Source: Deltaproteobacteria bacterium
Lineage (GTDB): Bacteria > Myxococcota_C > UBA6777
Reading direction: 5' to 3'
Length of the DNA: 64,000 bases
NCBI GenBank assembly: GCA_006226375.1
Contig: SBHC01000071.1
Span: forward strand, 35,919-99,918
Below, piece by piece: positions 7,965-16,402 of this stretch. The notes below the pieces were generated by a model. The model had not been told where the DNA came from. It ran no database searches and saw only the letters and a list, made by a program, of their open reading frames with translations. Made by a program: the position numbers and the translations under genes. How positions within the stretch are numbered: position 1 is the first letter of the stretch; each line of letters opens with the position of its first letter.

Positions 7965-9517
7965 TGATAGGTATTGTACAAACCTTACGTCGTTGGTGGC
8001 TTCTGCTGCGTATCGTATGGCGCAGCCGAGGCATTCGAAGAGCGACCACGGAAGAGGGAAAGCTTCGAGCGCAACAAGCGATGGCTGCGTTGCTTGCGGA
8101 TGCCCGCGGACTTCCAATGAAGGTCGGGCAGGTGTTGGCAGGTGTCGGTGGAGAGTCGCCGTTTCGCCATCTTGCAACAGGTGTTAAACCATTGCCCATG
8201 GAGAGGGTTCGCCCTCTCGTCGAAGCATCTTTAGAGCAGCCGATGGAGAGCACGTTTGCAACGTTTGAAGAGTCGGTCGCTGCTGCGTCTTTGGGCCAAG
8301 TACATCGGGCGACATTGTTGGATGGAACTCCTGTCGCGGTGAAGGTGCGTTACCCTCACATTGACGCGGCAGTTAAAGCCGAACTTCAGCTCGCTGGGTG
8401 GGTGCCTGAGGTTGGCCCTGTCAAAACGTGGGGCTTTGATCTGAATGGCTACAAGCGAGTGTTGCATTCCACCCTTCTTGGGGAGTTAGACTACCTATCC
8501 GAAGCCCAGAGACAGTCGGACTTTCGGTCCCATGTCGAGGTGGATGGTTTGTTGGTTCCTAAGGTTTGGAAGGAGCTATGTCGGCCAGGTCTGTTGGTGC
8601 AGGAATTTGTCTCTGGCGTTTTCCTTGATGATGTCAAAGAGTGGTCACACAAAGAGCGGCTGAAAGTGGCACGTACGCTTTTGGTTACACTGTTTCAATC
8701 CCTGTTTGTGTACGGTGAAGTGCATGGCGATCCTCACCAAGGAAACGCTCTGTACTTTCGGAGGGAAGACGGTGAGCCTGTGATGGCGCTGCTCGATTAC
8801 GGCTGCACCATCCCCATCGCTCGGGAGCGTCGCCTCGCGTTGCTCCATTTGATCGTGGCGACTCTCGAAGGAAGAGACACCCAGCCCTTGTCTTGTTTTG
8901 GGGTGTTAGGCTTTGACATGCACAAGCTCTTCTACATCAAAGACAAACTCCCCGCGCTTTGTCGCATCTTGTTTCAACCTTTTCTTCAGCCTCGGGCCTT
9001 TGCGCTGGAAGACTGGAAGTTGGGCGCCTCCATCCAAGAGCTTTTGGGGGAGCAGAAGTGGTGGTTTCGATCGGCCGGCCCTCCCGAGTTGTTTCTCTTG
9101 ATGCGGGCGTTTCAAGGGCTTGTTCTGCAAATGGAGGCCCTTGATGTACGCTTGCCCTGGTGGCCGTTTGTCAAACGGACAGTGGGGGAGAGCCTCTTGG
9201 ACGAAGCTCGCTCTTGGACTTGCCCGCCTCTTCCGCCGGAGTTCGCGGGGCAGGCTCCTTCCATGAAGACCATCGCACACTCTCTTCATGTGCGGGTGAA
9301 AACAGACGGCGTGGTGACGGTGTCGATGGACTTCCCCTCCGAAGCAGCCGCAGAGTTGGAGCGCATCATCCCCGACGAGGTCCTTCATCGCATAGAGTCC
9401 TTGGAGGATGTCAGCGTTCTGGAGATGGTGGAAAAGGTCAAAGCCACCGACTTTGCCCCGCAAGACTTGTTTGCCTGGGAAGATGGCTCCAAGCAATATC
9501 GTGTTTGGCTTGCTTGA
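7961..9517 (+). CDS. ABC1/ADCK/UbiB-type atypical kinase
   Basis: A 518-residue ABC1-family protein with the diagnostic motifs in order: MKVGQVLAG (KxGQ), AAASLGQVHRA (the alanine-rich loop), VAVKVRYP with the ATP-binding lysine, GELDYLSEA (ExD), VHGDPHQGN (catalytic loop) and LLDYG (metal-binding DFG equivalent). The family controls ubiquinone or other isoprenoid-lipid metabolism as an ATPase or atypical kinase. The C-terminus has about 140 extra residues and no clear membrane anchor, unlike UbiB proper. It overlaps the VOC/PCP_red gene by 4 bases, so the two proteins probably act together. No ubiquinone or menaquinone genes are nearby, so I do not assign ubiB. Confidence 0.88.
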   Translation: MMIGIVQTLRRWWLLLRIVWRSRGIRRATTEEGKLRAQQAMAALLADARGLPMKVGQVLAGVGGESPFRHLATGVKPLPMERVRPLVEASLEQPMESTFATFEESVAAASLGQVHRATLLDGTPVAVKVRYPHIDAAVKAELQLAGWVPEVGPVKTWGFDLNGYKRVLHSTLLGELDYLSEAQRQSDFRSHVEVDGLLVPKVWKELCRPGLLVQEFVSGVFLDDVKEWSHKERLKVARTLLVTLFQSLFVYGEVHGDPHQGNALYFRREDGEPVMALLDYGCTIPIARERRLALLHLIVATLEGRDTQPLSCFGVLGFDMHKLFYIKDKLPALCRILFQPFLQPRAFALEDWKLGASIQELLGEQKWWFRSAGPPELFLLMRAFQGLVLQMEALDVRLPWWPFVKRTVGESLLDEARSWTCPPLPPEFAGQAPSMKTIAHSLHVRVKTDGVVTVSMDFPSEAAAELERIIPDEVLHRIESLEDVSVLEMVEKVKATDFAPQDLFAWEDGSKQYRVWLA

Positions 9518-9637
9518 GGGTCCAACACATCCGTTTGAGAAGGACAAACCTCCCTTGTCTACGAGGTTAAGTTCGTGTACAACATCAGAGTTGATCTGTA
9601 CGATTTTAAGGTATACAGAACATAGGAGAGCGTTTGG

Positions 9638-10951
9638 ATGAGCGAGCGTCATTGGGCCACCATCACTGTCTCTAGCCGGAATCTTTTGGCAGAGCTACGT
9701 CAACAAGATTTTGAACTTTTGCGTAGCACTGTGCGTTCGTTGGGGCCGGAACGTTGGAGCGTTGACGCTCTGCTATCACGGGAACAGATCGAGCAGCTCA
9801 CGGGTCAGGGGCACCGTGTGTTTGTGAAGCGCGCGATGGTGGAGACTCTGGCACGTACGACCCAAGACATTCAGGTCAACATCGCTTCTCTCGATGACAT
9901 CCCCTCGGATGGCTACCTCTCTGTAGCAGCTATCGAACAAGCTATCGATTTGCTCGTCGAGAAGTATCCTTCTCTGTGCCAAATTGATAAGCTCCCCCAC
10001 GCTACGCACGAGCAGCGAAAGTCTCGGTACCTTCGAGTCGGTTCCAAATCTGGCGGTGGGCCCAAGCCTGCTTGGCTGCTGCTTGGCGGCGCACACGCTC
10101 GTGAACTTGTTAACCCAGACCTTTTGCTTTTCTTTGTCCACTCGTTGTGCAAGGCTTACACCACAGGGGAAGACCTCGTGTTGGGTGCGCAGCGATACGA
10201 CGCCGCCTCCATCCAACGACTTCTGAACGAGATGGAGTTGTTGGTGTTCCCTCTTGTTAATCCCGATGGGCGGGCCTATGTGCTCAATGGGAACACCATG
10301 TGGCGAAAGAACCGGAATCCCAACCCCGGTATGTTCTGTGAAGGGGTCGACATCAACCGAAACTTTGGGTTCCTTTGGTCCAGTGGCATTGGAACAAGCG
10401 ATAACTCTTGCTCTGATGTGTTCCGTGGAACGGAGGCGTTCTCGGAGCCTGAAACCCAGAACGTTCGGCACCTCATCCAGGACAACCCACAGCTTCAATG
10501 TGTGGTGGATGTCCACTCCTATTCGGAGTTGATCATGTACCCTTGGGGTGATGACGACAGCCAAGACCACCAGGAAGACATGAACTTTCACAACCCTGCT
10601 TACGATGGGAAGCGCGGTGTTCTGGGCGATACAGCATATAGGGAGTACCTCTCGAAGGAAGACCTGGAATGGTATCTTCGTGTTGGACGACAGGTTCAAA
10701 CCGGGATTGAAGCTGTTCGTGGGCGAGTCTACACGCTTGGACCTTCTGCTGATCTGTATCCCACCACAGGAACTGCTGGAGATTACCCTTACGCTCACGG
10801 CATTGAGAGTGGACGCGACAAGCCCCTCTACTCGCTCACCATTGAAACAGGTCGCGAGTTTCAGCCGCCTCTGGACGAAGCAAGACAAATTATTTTGGAG
10901 GTGTCATCCGGTCTCGCAGCGATGGGACTTGCCCTCTTGTCCTCTTCGTAA
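9638..10951 (+). CDS. M14 zinc carboxypeptidase
   Basis: A 437-residue metallocarboxypeptidase of family M14 (carboxypeptidase A-like). The zinc ligands H153 and E156 lie in GGAHAREL. They are followed by FPLVNPDGRAYV, WRKNRN (substrate-binding Arg/Asn), GVDINRNFGF, the third ligand in VVDVHSYSELIMYPWG, and the catalytic Glu in LTIETGREFQPP. The first 120 residues could be a propeptide (ITVSSRNLLAEL, then LLSREQIEQL), but there is no signal peptide, which is odd for this normally secreted family. AGGAGA eight bases upstream supports the start. It stands alone between the ABC1 kinase and a convergent SDR gene. Confidence 0.92.
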   Translation: MSERHWATITVSSRNLLAELRQQDFELLRSTVRSLGPERWSVDALLSREQIEQLTGQGHRVFVKRAMVETLARTTQDIQVNIASLDDIPSDGYLSVAAIEQAIDLLVEKYPSLCQIDKLPHATHEQRKSRYLRVGSKSGGGPKPAWLLLGGAHARELVNPDLLLFFVHSLCKAYTTGEDLVLGAQRYDAASIQRLLNEMELLVFPLVNPDGRAYVLNGNTMWRKNRNPNPGMFCEGVDINRNFGFLWSSGIGTSDNSCSDVFRGTEAFSEPETQNVRHLIQDNPQLQCVVDVHSYSELIMYPWGDDDSQDHQEDMNFHNPAYDGKRGVLGDTAYREYLSKEDLEWYLRVGRQVQTGIEAVRGRVYTLGPSADLYPTTGTAGDYPYAHGIESGRDKPLYSLTIETGREFQPPLDEARQIILEVSSGLAAMGLALLSSS

Positions 10952-10994
10952 AGCATGGGGCGGGGCTTGCTGGCAGGGTGGAGTGGCTCAACAA

Positions 10995-11858
10995 TCAGGC
11001 GGGCTTGTTCTGGTTTTGAGATGCTGAAGAAGACTCTGGAAGAAGGCGCGTCGCGCGCATCCTTTTGGTGATGATTCCTGCGACGAATCGGGAAAATCCG
11101 GGGCTCAATCGTGTTAACCACCATCCCAAGGTCGCGGAGATGGGCATGGTGATGATGGCTTTGTTGCGCCGGACTCCTCGCAAGATAATCTGGGCGCACT
11201 TCTCGGCTGAGATCTTCGGCAAGCCTTTCACGATTTTGTCGGTGCCTTCTTTGGACAAGTTGACACCCGGTGTGTCGGTTAACATGGGGGTTTGGATAAA
11301 ACCAGGGCAGACCACGCTGACTTTGACCCCCAGCGCTCGGGCTTCTACACGCAGAGAGGTTGAGAGTCCAACGACAGCGTGCTTGGAGGCACAGTAGGGT
11401 ACGCCATAGCTGGCGGGAGTTAGGCCTGCGAGACTGGCAACGTTGATGATGTGTCCCGAGCCTTGCTTGACCATCACTTGGTACGCTGCATGTACACCAT
11501 GAACAACACCCCGGACGTTGATGTCGAGGGTTCGGTTCCAGTCGTTTAATGTGAGATCCCGAACCTCTCCTGAGACACCAACGCCTGCATTGTTAAACAT
11601 CAAGTCCAGTCGTCCGTGGGTTGCAACGGTTGTATCGATCAGGTCTTGTACGGCCTGGGGATTCGTTACATTCAATTCTGCGAAGGATGCGTTCCCTCCT
11701 GCGTTGGACAGCTCTTGTACAACCCGTTGTCCGGCTTCCACTTGAATGTCTGCGATGATGACGGTGGCCCCTTGAGCACACAGGCCATGTGCGAGGGCTT
11801 TCCCTATGCCGGATGAACCCCCTGTGACGATCGCGATTTGCCCTTGAAATGTTCCCAT
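10995..11858 (-). CDS. SDR-family oxidoreductase
   Basis: A classical short-chain dehydrogenase/reductase of 287 residues. It has the NAD(P)-binding TGGSSGIG at residues 12-19, an acidic D after the second strand (ADIQ, pointing to NAD preference), NNAG, a catalytic Ser in NVASLAG, and Y-x-x-x-K in PYCASK. After the Rossmann core it has a C-terminal extension ending in IITMPISATLGWWLTRLSP, a possible membrane-associating helix as in many lipid- or steroid-active SDRs. GGAGGAAAG directly upstream gives a firm start. It is convergent with the carboxypeptidase gene. The substrate is not predictable. Confidence 0.93.
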   Translation of the reverse strand: MGTFQGQIAIVTGGSSGIGKALAHGLCAQGATVIIADIQVEAGQRVVQELSNAGGNASFAELNVTNPQAVQDLIDTTVATHGRLDLMFNNAGVGVSGEVRDLTLNDWNRTLDINVRGVVHGVHAAYQVMVKQGSGHIINVASLAGLTPASYGVPYCASKHAVVGLSTSLRVEARALGVKVSVVCPGFIQTPMLTDTPGVNLSKEGTDKIVKGLPKISAEKCAQIILRGVRRNKAIITMPISATLGWWLTRLSPGFSRFVAGIITKRMRATRLLPESSSASQNQNKPA

Positions 11859-12267
11859 GCTTTCCTCCCAGCCTTGAGCGTTGTTGGAGAGACACTACTG
11901 GGATTGTCGAAGAACAGCAAGCTGGAAGGTAAAGAGGTCACGTACTTTAGCGGGTGGGTGGGGCTCTTTGAGGGGTTGTTGTCTTTTGGGGTTTGGGAAG
12001 GCAGAAGACTGGCAGGTGGGGAGTTGGCCTCTGAGGACCCAAAGGTCCCCAAAAGACGGCCTGCAAACCACGCAAGCACCGCGAGAAAGGCGGCGGCTTG
12101 GAGGAGGTGGTAGGGCAGGGCGACGGAGCGTATCGCTGGATCACTCGCTGGGACTGGAGCTACTGCATCAGAACCTTGCGTTTTGTCTGCTTGAACATTC
12201 GAAGACCAAACCTCCATTCCACTTCGTAGCGCGTTGGCTACGTCAAATCTCAACGTTGCGAGTCCCC
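11859..12267. other. Intergenic gap; only a doubtful small ORF
   Basis: No supported gene. A 149-codon frame on the minus strand (12253 down to 11804) starts with TTG, has one hydrophobic segment (LPYHLLQAAAFLAVLAWFAG) and overlaps the SDR gene start in another frame. It lies just downstream of the small membrane protein gene and could be a second small membrane protein, but no ribosome site supports it. I leave it uncalled. Confidence 0.4.
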
Positions 12268-12552
12268 TTATCTCGCTTCGGACAATACGGATCCGGCGAC
12301 GGGTTCGTCGGTGGACTCCTCCAATGGAAGCGGCTTGCGAGGAGCCAGCCCTCGTCCGATTAACTCATACACAGCAAAGCTGACGCCTGAAACCATAACC
12401 CCTCCAAACGTCACCATCTCTGTAACAAGGACGGGGTCTTCTTTACTCCAACTCCAAAACAAGAGAAGGGCTGAGCCTACCCCAATGATGGTTGCAAACA
12501 GAGCGACTTGTACCTTGGTTTTTAGCTTCTTCCATACAAACATGCGTTTCAT
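12268..12552 (-). CDS. Small membrane protein, function unknown
   Basis: A 94-residue protein with two predicted membrane helices: about 15-34 (VQVALFATIIGVGSALLLFW) and about 45-65 (MVTFGGVMVSGVSFAVYELI). The N-terminus is basic and the C-terminus polar and acidic. A very good ribosome site (GAGGGAGGAACC directly before the ATG) shows that it is a real gene. I recognise no family. It lies downstream of the Cys-rich exported protein gene, with a strong hairpin in between. Confidence 0.75.
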   Translation of the reverse strand: MKRMFVWKKLKTKVQVALFATIIGVGSALLLFWSWSKEDPVLVTEMVTFGGVMVSGVSFAVYELIGRGLAPRKPLPLEESTDEPVAGSVLSEAR

Positions 12553-12594
12553 GGTTCCTCCCTCGAAAACATTGTTTTTTTCATTGTACGAACA

Positions 12595-12628
12595 TGGGTA
12601 GCGAAAGGAGTTTGTCTTTCGCTACCCA
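12595..12628. terminator. Strong 13-bp hairpin between two small genes
   Basis: TGGGTAGCGAAAG (12595-12607) is followed by an 8-base loop and the exact complement CTTTCGCTACCCA (12616-12628). It lies 74 bases beyond the stop of the Cys-rich protein gene, which reads toward it. A T-run does not follow on either strand, so it may be an intrinsic-type terminator acting with Rho, an mRNA-protecting hairpin, or an operator. Confidence 0.5.
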
Positions 12629-12701
12629 ATCCATGGCGCGTTCTTGAAAACGTTCAATCATACGGTTTGCCCGAAGGCTACGCGCTAGCAGGATGGGCTA
12701 G

Positions 12702-13118
12702 TTACGGGTTATCGTACGGCTGCCGTGAGTTGGACGCCGTATAACATGAAGGGTTGTTTGTTTGACCCTGACAGCACATACCGTTGGGACAAATGTAGCT
12801 TCGACACATCCACTGGCCTGGGGCGCAGATTCGCTTGTAGTGTCGTTTCACCCAGCTTTGTTTCGCCGCTTTTTTCTTCACTTTGTGCTTGGGCACACAT
12901 TTCACTTTGCCCTTCTTGATCACACAGCGAGTTTTGGGCGGACATTGAATCTTCGCGCAAGGGTTTTTGGTTGCCCTTTTCTTCGGCGCTTTGTCAGCTT
13001 TCTTCGCTTTCGATTTCTTTGTCTCTGGCGGATTGGCGTCTGCAAAGTTCGATGCACCAAAGCATAGAAAACTGAACAATGCAAACAACGTAATTTGTTT
13101 GGTTTGTGTGAATAACAT
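12702..13118 (-). CDS. Small exported Lys/Cys-rich protein
   Basis: A 138-residue protein. Residues 1-28 are a Sec signal peptide (ITLFALFSFLCFGASNFADA). A very lysine-rich stretch follows (about 30-55), then eight cysteines in the order C-x4-C-x5-C-x7-C followed by ICAPGQWMCRSYICPNGMCCQG. The basic part may bind anionic polymers and the cysteines probably form disulfides; the family is not recognised. GGAG six bases before the ATG supports the start. It has its own promoter region in the 335-bp gap upstream. Confidence 0.8.
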   Translation of the reverse strand: MLFTQTKQITLFALFSFLCFGASNFADANPPETKKSKAKKADKAPKKRATKNPCAKIQCPPKTRCVIKKGKVKCVPKHKVKKKAAKQSWVKRHYKRICAPGQWMCRSYICPNGMCCQGQTNNPSCYTASNSRQPYDNP

Positions 13119-13453
13119 AGTTGACTCCTTTCAAGTTCCACTTTGCCATCAAGCCCATGTCTACGAGCTTTGATGTTCGCTTCTACACTCCTGCAATGAC
13201 CGTTCCGGATGTTTTGAGAATGAAGTGTCTCATCGCTTCTTTGCCCGGTGGTTGCGAGAAAAAGGCGGAGGCTTCTCTCCCTCTCTGGGCGTTTTTGCCA
13301 AGCCAATGAGACTGAGAAGTGTTGCAAAGGTAGGTTTTTGAGGTGCTTGTGAGACAGGTGTGTCTCGTTGTTGCTCACGTGGTGTTGTTGAGAGTGTTCT
13401 TTTTGCAAAAAGAGAAGAAGGGAGTGGATTGGAGTGGGAGGGTTGGTGGTGTG
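13119..13453. other. Intergenic gap
   Basis: No gene seen. It should carry the promoter of the small exported protein gene. A perfect short palindrome CTTTTTGCAAAAAG lies at about 13399-13412, too tight to form a normal hairpin loop; its role is unclear. Confidence 0.35.
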
Positions 13454-14224
13454 TTATTTGTCAGTGCGTTCAAACATCAACATGTAGTTGTCTTTAAGTT
13501 CTTTGAGGTTGTACTTCTTCACAAGCTTGAACCCATTGGCCAAGATCTCGGTGGTTACTTGTTTTTCATTCACCTTCACATGATTGAGGATCCATTTGCT
13601 GGAGACGCCTGGGATGCGTTTGAAATCGACAATCACGAGCCGTCCCCCTTTGCGCAGCGCCTGGTGAAAGTCGGCCAGCATGGACTTGGCTTTGTCGAAG
13701 TGATGGTAGGTATCACATACAAAAATAAGATCCACCGAGTTTGCAGGGAGTTTGGTGGAGGTTGTAGTGCTGTGTACCACCTGCGCCTGCTTGTAGCCTT
13801 TGTCTTTGATCCGTTTGCGGAGGAACTTCACAAAGTTGGGGGAGATATCCACGGCGTAGACTTTGCCCTTGGCGCCAACCGCTTTCACAAAAGGCTCCAT
13901 GAACGCGCCGCTTCCTGCGCCGACGTCTGCGAGGGCTGTGCCCGGCTTAATCTTGATGGCTGCGACGATTGCTTCCCGGTTGCGAAACACTTCTCGCTTG
14001 GGGTTTTCAAAACGCTTCTTCCAAGATTTGGGGTTCATCTTTTTGCTGACGAACCGAGCGTTGATGTCGCGATGTTTGGGAGCACTTCGCCTGGAGGTAG
14101 GCTGGGTTTTGCGCGCCTGGGGAGATTGGGCTTGGGTGGTGTTCTTTTTGCAGCCTTCAACGACAACAAAGCTTGGTACAAGAAGAAAGAATCCGAGCCA
14201 GTGTGTCCAACGGATTGTGTGCAT
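13454..14224 (-). CDS. Class I SAM-dependent methyltransferase with lipoprotein-type signal
   Basis: A 256-residue protein. The N-terminus has a hydrophobic segment ending in VVVEGC (Cys25), which looks like a lipoprotein signal although the Glu before Gly-Cys is not ideal. After a polar linker (to about 65) comes a complete Rossmann methyltransferase: motif I LADVGAGSGAF, acidic loop VYAVDIS, VDLIFVCDTYHHF (motif IV), and LRKGGRLVIVDF. AGAAGGA nine bases before ATG 14224 fixes the start. Similar exported methyltransferases occur in other proteobacteria. As SAM is cytoplasmic, an outer-membrane or periplasmic site is puzzling, unless the segment is only an inner-membrane anchor. The substrate is unknown. 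Confidence 0.85.
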   Translation of the reverse strand: MHTIRWTHWLGFFLLVPSFVVVEGCKKNTTQAQSPQARKTQPTSRRSAPKHRDINARFVSKKMNPKSWKKRFENPKREVFRNREAIVAAIKIKPGTALADVGAGSGAFMEPFVKAVGAKGKVYAVDISPNFVKFLRKRIKDKGYKQAQVVHSTTTSTKLPANSVDLIFVCDTYHHFDKAKSMLADFHQALRKGGRLVIVDFKRIPGVSSKWILNHVKVNEKQVTTEILANGFKLVKKYNLKELKDNYMLMFERTDK

Positions 14225-14401
14225 GTTGCGTGTCCTTCTTATGAGATGGTACATGAGCGATGACCGTGGAACATTTTGTTGGAGAAAAGTGTTCCGAAAA
14301 AGGTTACAAACATGTTTCGACTGTTCGAGTCAACCAACGTCAACATCCGGTTGCTTTGTTTCCTGGATTGCACTCTTCGTGTGTGAAATAGGGAGGGAGT
14401 G

Positions 14402-15970
14402 ATGCCGCTTCTGTTTTCCAAACCGATTCTTTCGTTGGAAGCACCCAACGCTTCCGGCTCGCTAACTCTGCATTCTCTCTTCCTCCGTTTTGGAGGGTGG
14501 GTGGGTTTGAGTTTGGTTGGGTTGTTGTGGCTCTTGTCCGGCAAACCCCGGCTCAAGCCGAAGCCTGTGTTTCAGCCCCTCAAAACGCAAACCGTCGCGG
14601 AATGGAAAACGCTAGCCAAACGCTGCGAGGCTTTGTCCGACGACTCCACCCAAGGCCTGTTTCGCGAGCTGGATTGCCTCGTGTCGATGCGTCGGACCAT
14701 CACATCGTACAGTCCCAATCTGGAGATTCTTTTGCGCCAGAAATTTCGAGAGCTGTTCTCCTTGGTCCAAGCCGAGATGGACTTTGGCGTTGCCTTGGAG
14801 CAGTGGCAGATGCTTTACCGACTTTCGGCGAAGCTTTATATCTCCAAGAACAAAGACGCTGAACGAGCCGAAATCCCCGTGTATGTCGTGAACAGTCATC
14901 ACCTTGCGTTGCCCTTTTGGATCAAGGAGGGACTGCGCCGGGATGTTGGACCTTTGTTCCACCTCGACACTCACAGCGATATGCGTCCCATTCCCGACCC
15001 GGCAGACGTGAAGAAGGCGATCGAGGATCTTCGAAGAGGTCGAAACATTCGTGATGCTTGGCATACCATCGCTCATACCATCGATGACTGCGCGATGCCT
15101 GTCGCTGGAGCGGTGCTGTCGGGGATTTACAAAGACATTGTGTGGGGGCGGCCTTCGTGGACATTGACCCCCGACTTTCTTCGTCGCAACTTCTTCTTTG
15201 CCCTGCTCAAGAAACCTTTCCACAAAGACCGGGACAAGTTGAGCCAGTCCTCTCCGCGTCATCCTCACAGACGTCACAGCCCTCTGGCGACTGGGCAGGC
15301 CGATTGGCCAGGCTTGAACGAAGACCTCTGGGAAGGTCGCTTTCGAATGTACTCCATGGACAAACCCGCGTCGGACAATCGTTGGAACCCTGTGATGCTG
15401 GACTGGCGTTATGTGCCCCAACATCACAAACCGCTGCCACGAACCTACAAACACGTCACTCCTTTCCGCTGGAGCGTAATGCTCACGGACTTTCCGATTC
15501 AGCCTAACGGTAGGGGGAAAGGTCGCACGATCTTTCAGTCCTTGCTTAAGGCGATTCCGAAGGGTCGCTTCACGTTGGACATCGACCTCGATTATTTCGC
15601 GAGCATCGACGCCAGTCCAAAGTTTCGCCGTGAGCGTGGAAAGCCTGTGAAGACCGACGCGGATGGATTTGCGAAGCAACGCAAGATTCTTACGGCTCGG
15701 TTGAAGCGCTTCGCCAACCTGTTGCACGCGCTACGTCGGGTTGGTCGGGTGCCTGCCCTCGTCACCATCGCAGATTCCACCAAGCTCAACTTCGCGTTGG
15801 ATTCTGTGACGGAAGGACAATCCGAGTACACCCCTCAAGAGCACACCTACTTTCTGCACCAAGGGGTTCGTGATATCCTGATCCAAGTCTACGGTAAAAA
15901 AGTTATCCCTTCTCGTTCTCGTGCTCGCAGGAAACGTCGCCTTGTTAGCCGAAGCTCTAAGACTTTGTAA
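14402..15970 (+). CDS. UPF0489-family protein with N-terminal membrane segment
   Basis: A 522-residue protein. One hydrophobic segment (about 29-47, GGWVGLSLVGLLWLLSG) probably anchors it, so the remainder is likely periplasmic or at the membrane. From about 155 it has the UPF0489 pattern known from human C5orf22 and bacterial homologues: VYVVNSHHLALPFW, then PLFHLDTHSDMRP, and later TLDIDLDYFAS. The paired HxDxH-like and DxDxD-like motifs recall the metal site of the arginase/deacetylase fold; an enzymatic role is inference. The ATG at 14402 follows GGAGG by 5 bases. The small lipoprotein gene starts 9 bases downstream, probably in the same operon. Confidence 0.75.
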   Translation: MPLLFSKPILSLEAPNASGSLTLHSLFLRFGGWVGLSLVGLLWLLSGKPRLKPKPVFQPLKTQTVAEWKTLAKRCEALSDDSTQGLFRELDCLVSMRRTITSYSPNLEILLRQKFRELFSLVQAEMDFGVALEQWQMLYRLSAKLYISKNKDAERAEIPVYVVNSHHLALPFWIKEGLRRDVGPLFHLDTHSDMRPIPDPADVKKAIEDLRRGRNIRDAWHTIAHTIDDCAMPVAGAVLSGIYKDIVWGRPSWTLTPDFLRRNFFFALLKKPFHKDRDKLSQSSPRHPHRRHSPLATGQADWPGLNEDLWEGRFRMYSMDKPASDNRWNPVMLDWRYVPQHHKPLPRTYKHVTPFRWSVMLTDFPIQPNGRGKGRTIFQSLLKAIPKGRFTLDIDLDYFASIDASPKFRRERGKPVKTDADGFAKQRKILTARLKRFANLLHALRRVGRVPALVTIADSTKLNFALDSVTEGQSEYTPQEHTYFLHQGVRDILIQVYGKKVIPSRSRARRKRRLVSRSSKTL

Positions 15971-15979
15971 GGATCGAAC

Positions 15980-16402
15980 ATGAAGCGCGCGGTTCTCGGT
16001 GTTGTTGCTCTCTGTATATTTGGCGGCTTGGGGTTGGGTGGATGCCAACAGAAGAAGTCAGCTCCTGCTCCCAAAAGCGCCGCTGTGAAGAAGCGAAAAC
16101 CTGTTCTCCGAGATCTCGACGCGCTTGTCGCCCACTTTCAGGCTCAGGGTCTTAAGATCTCGAATCCCAAACCCAAGTTTGCCCAGATGATCGGTGCTTT
16201 GGAAGGGAAAGGAGTGGACGTGGAAGGCAAGTGGGTTGAAGTGTATCGTTTTGCGAAGGGGAAGGACAAAGCGATGTCCAACGGCCAGCTTCAGTTTCAA
16301 CGCTTGGGTGCTGTGACCGAGATTAAGGGAGTCTTTTTGCTGGCGTACCCGAAGCAACATCCTGCCAAGGAGCAGGTCAACAAAGCCTTTCAATCGTTCT
16401 GA
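15980..16402 (+). CDS. Small lipoprotein, function unknown
   Basis: A 140-residue protein with a clear type II signal peptide (MKRAVLGVVALCIFGG) and lipobox LGGC at 19-22. After a Lys/Pro/Ala linker the domain from about 45 to the end (VLRDLDALVAHFQAQGLKI, then a VEVYRFAKGK strand and FLLAYP) resembles small alpha+beta periplasmic domains, but no family is certain. GGA seven bases before the ATG supports the start. It follows the UPF0489 gene closely, which suggests a shared envelope role, and its end overlaps the convergent GNAT gene by 13 bases. Confidence 0.8.
   Translation: MKRAVLGVVALCIFGGLGLGGCQQKKSAPAPKSAAVKKRKPVLRDLDALVAHFQAQGLKISNPKPKFAQMIGALEGKGVDVEGKWVEVYRFAKGKDKAMSNGQLQFQRLGAVTEIKGVFLLAYPKQHPAKEQVNKAFQSF

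Noticed and set aside
11804..12253. 149-codon minus-strand frame with one hydrophobic stretch
   Set aside because: TTG start, no ribosome site, overlaps the SDR gene in another frame, and low-complexity second half.
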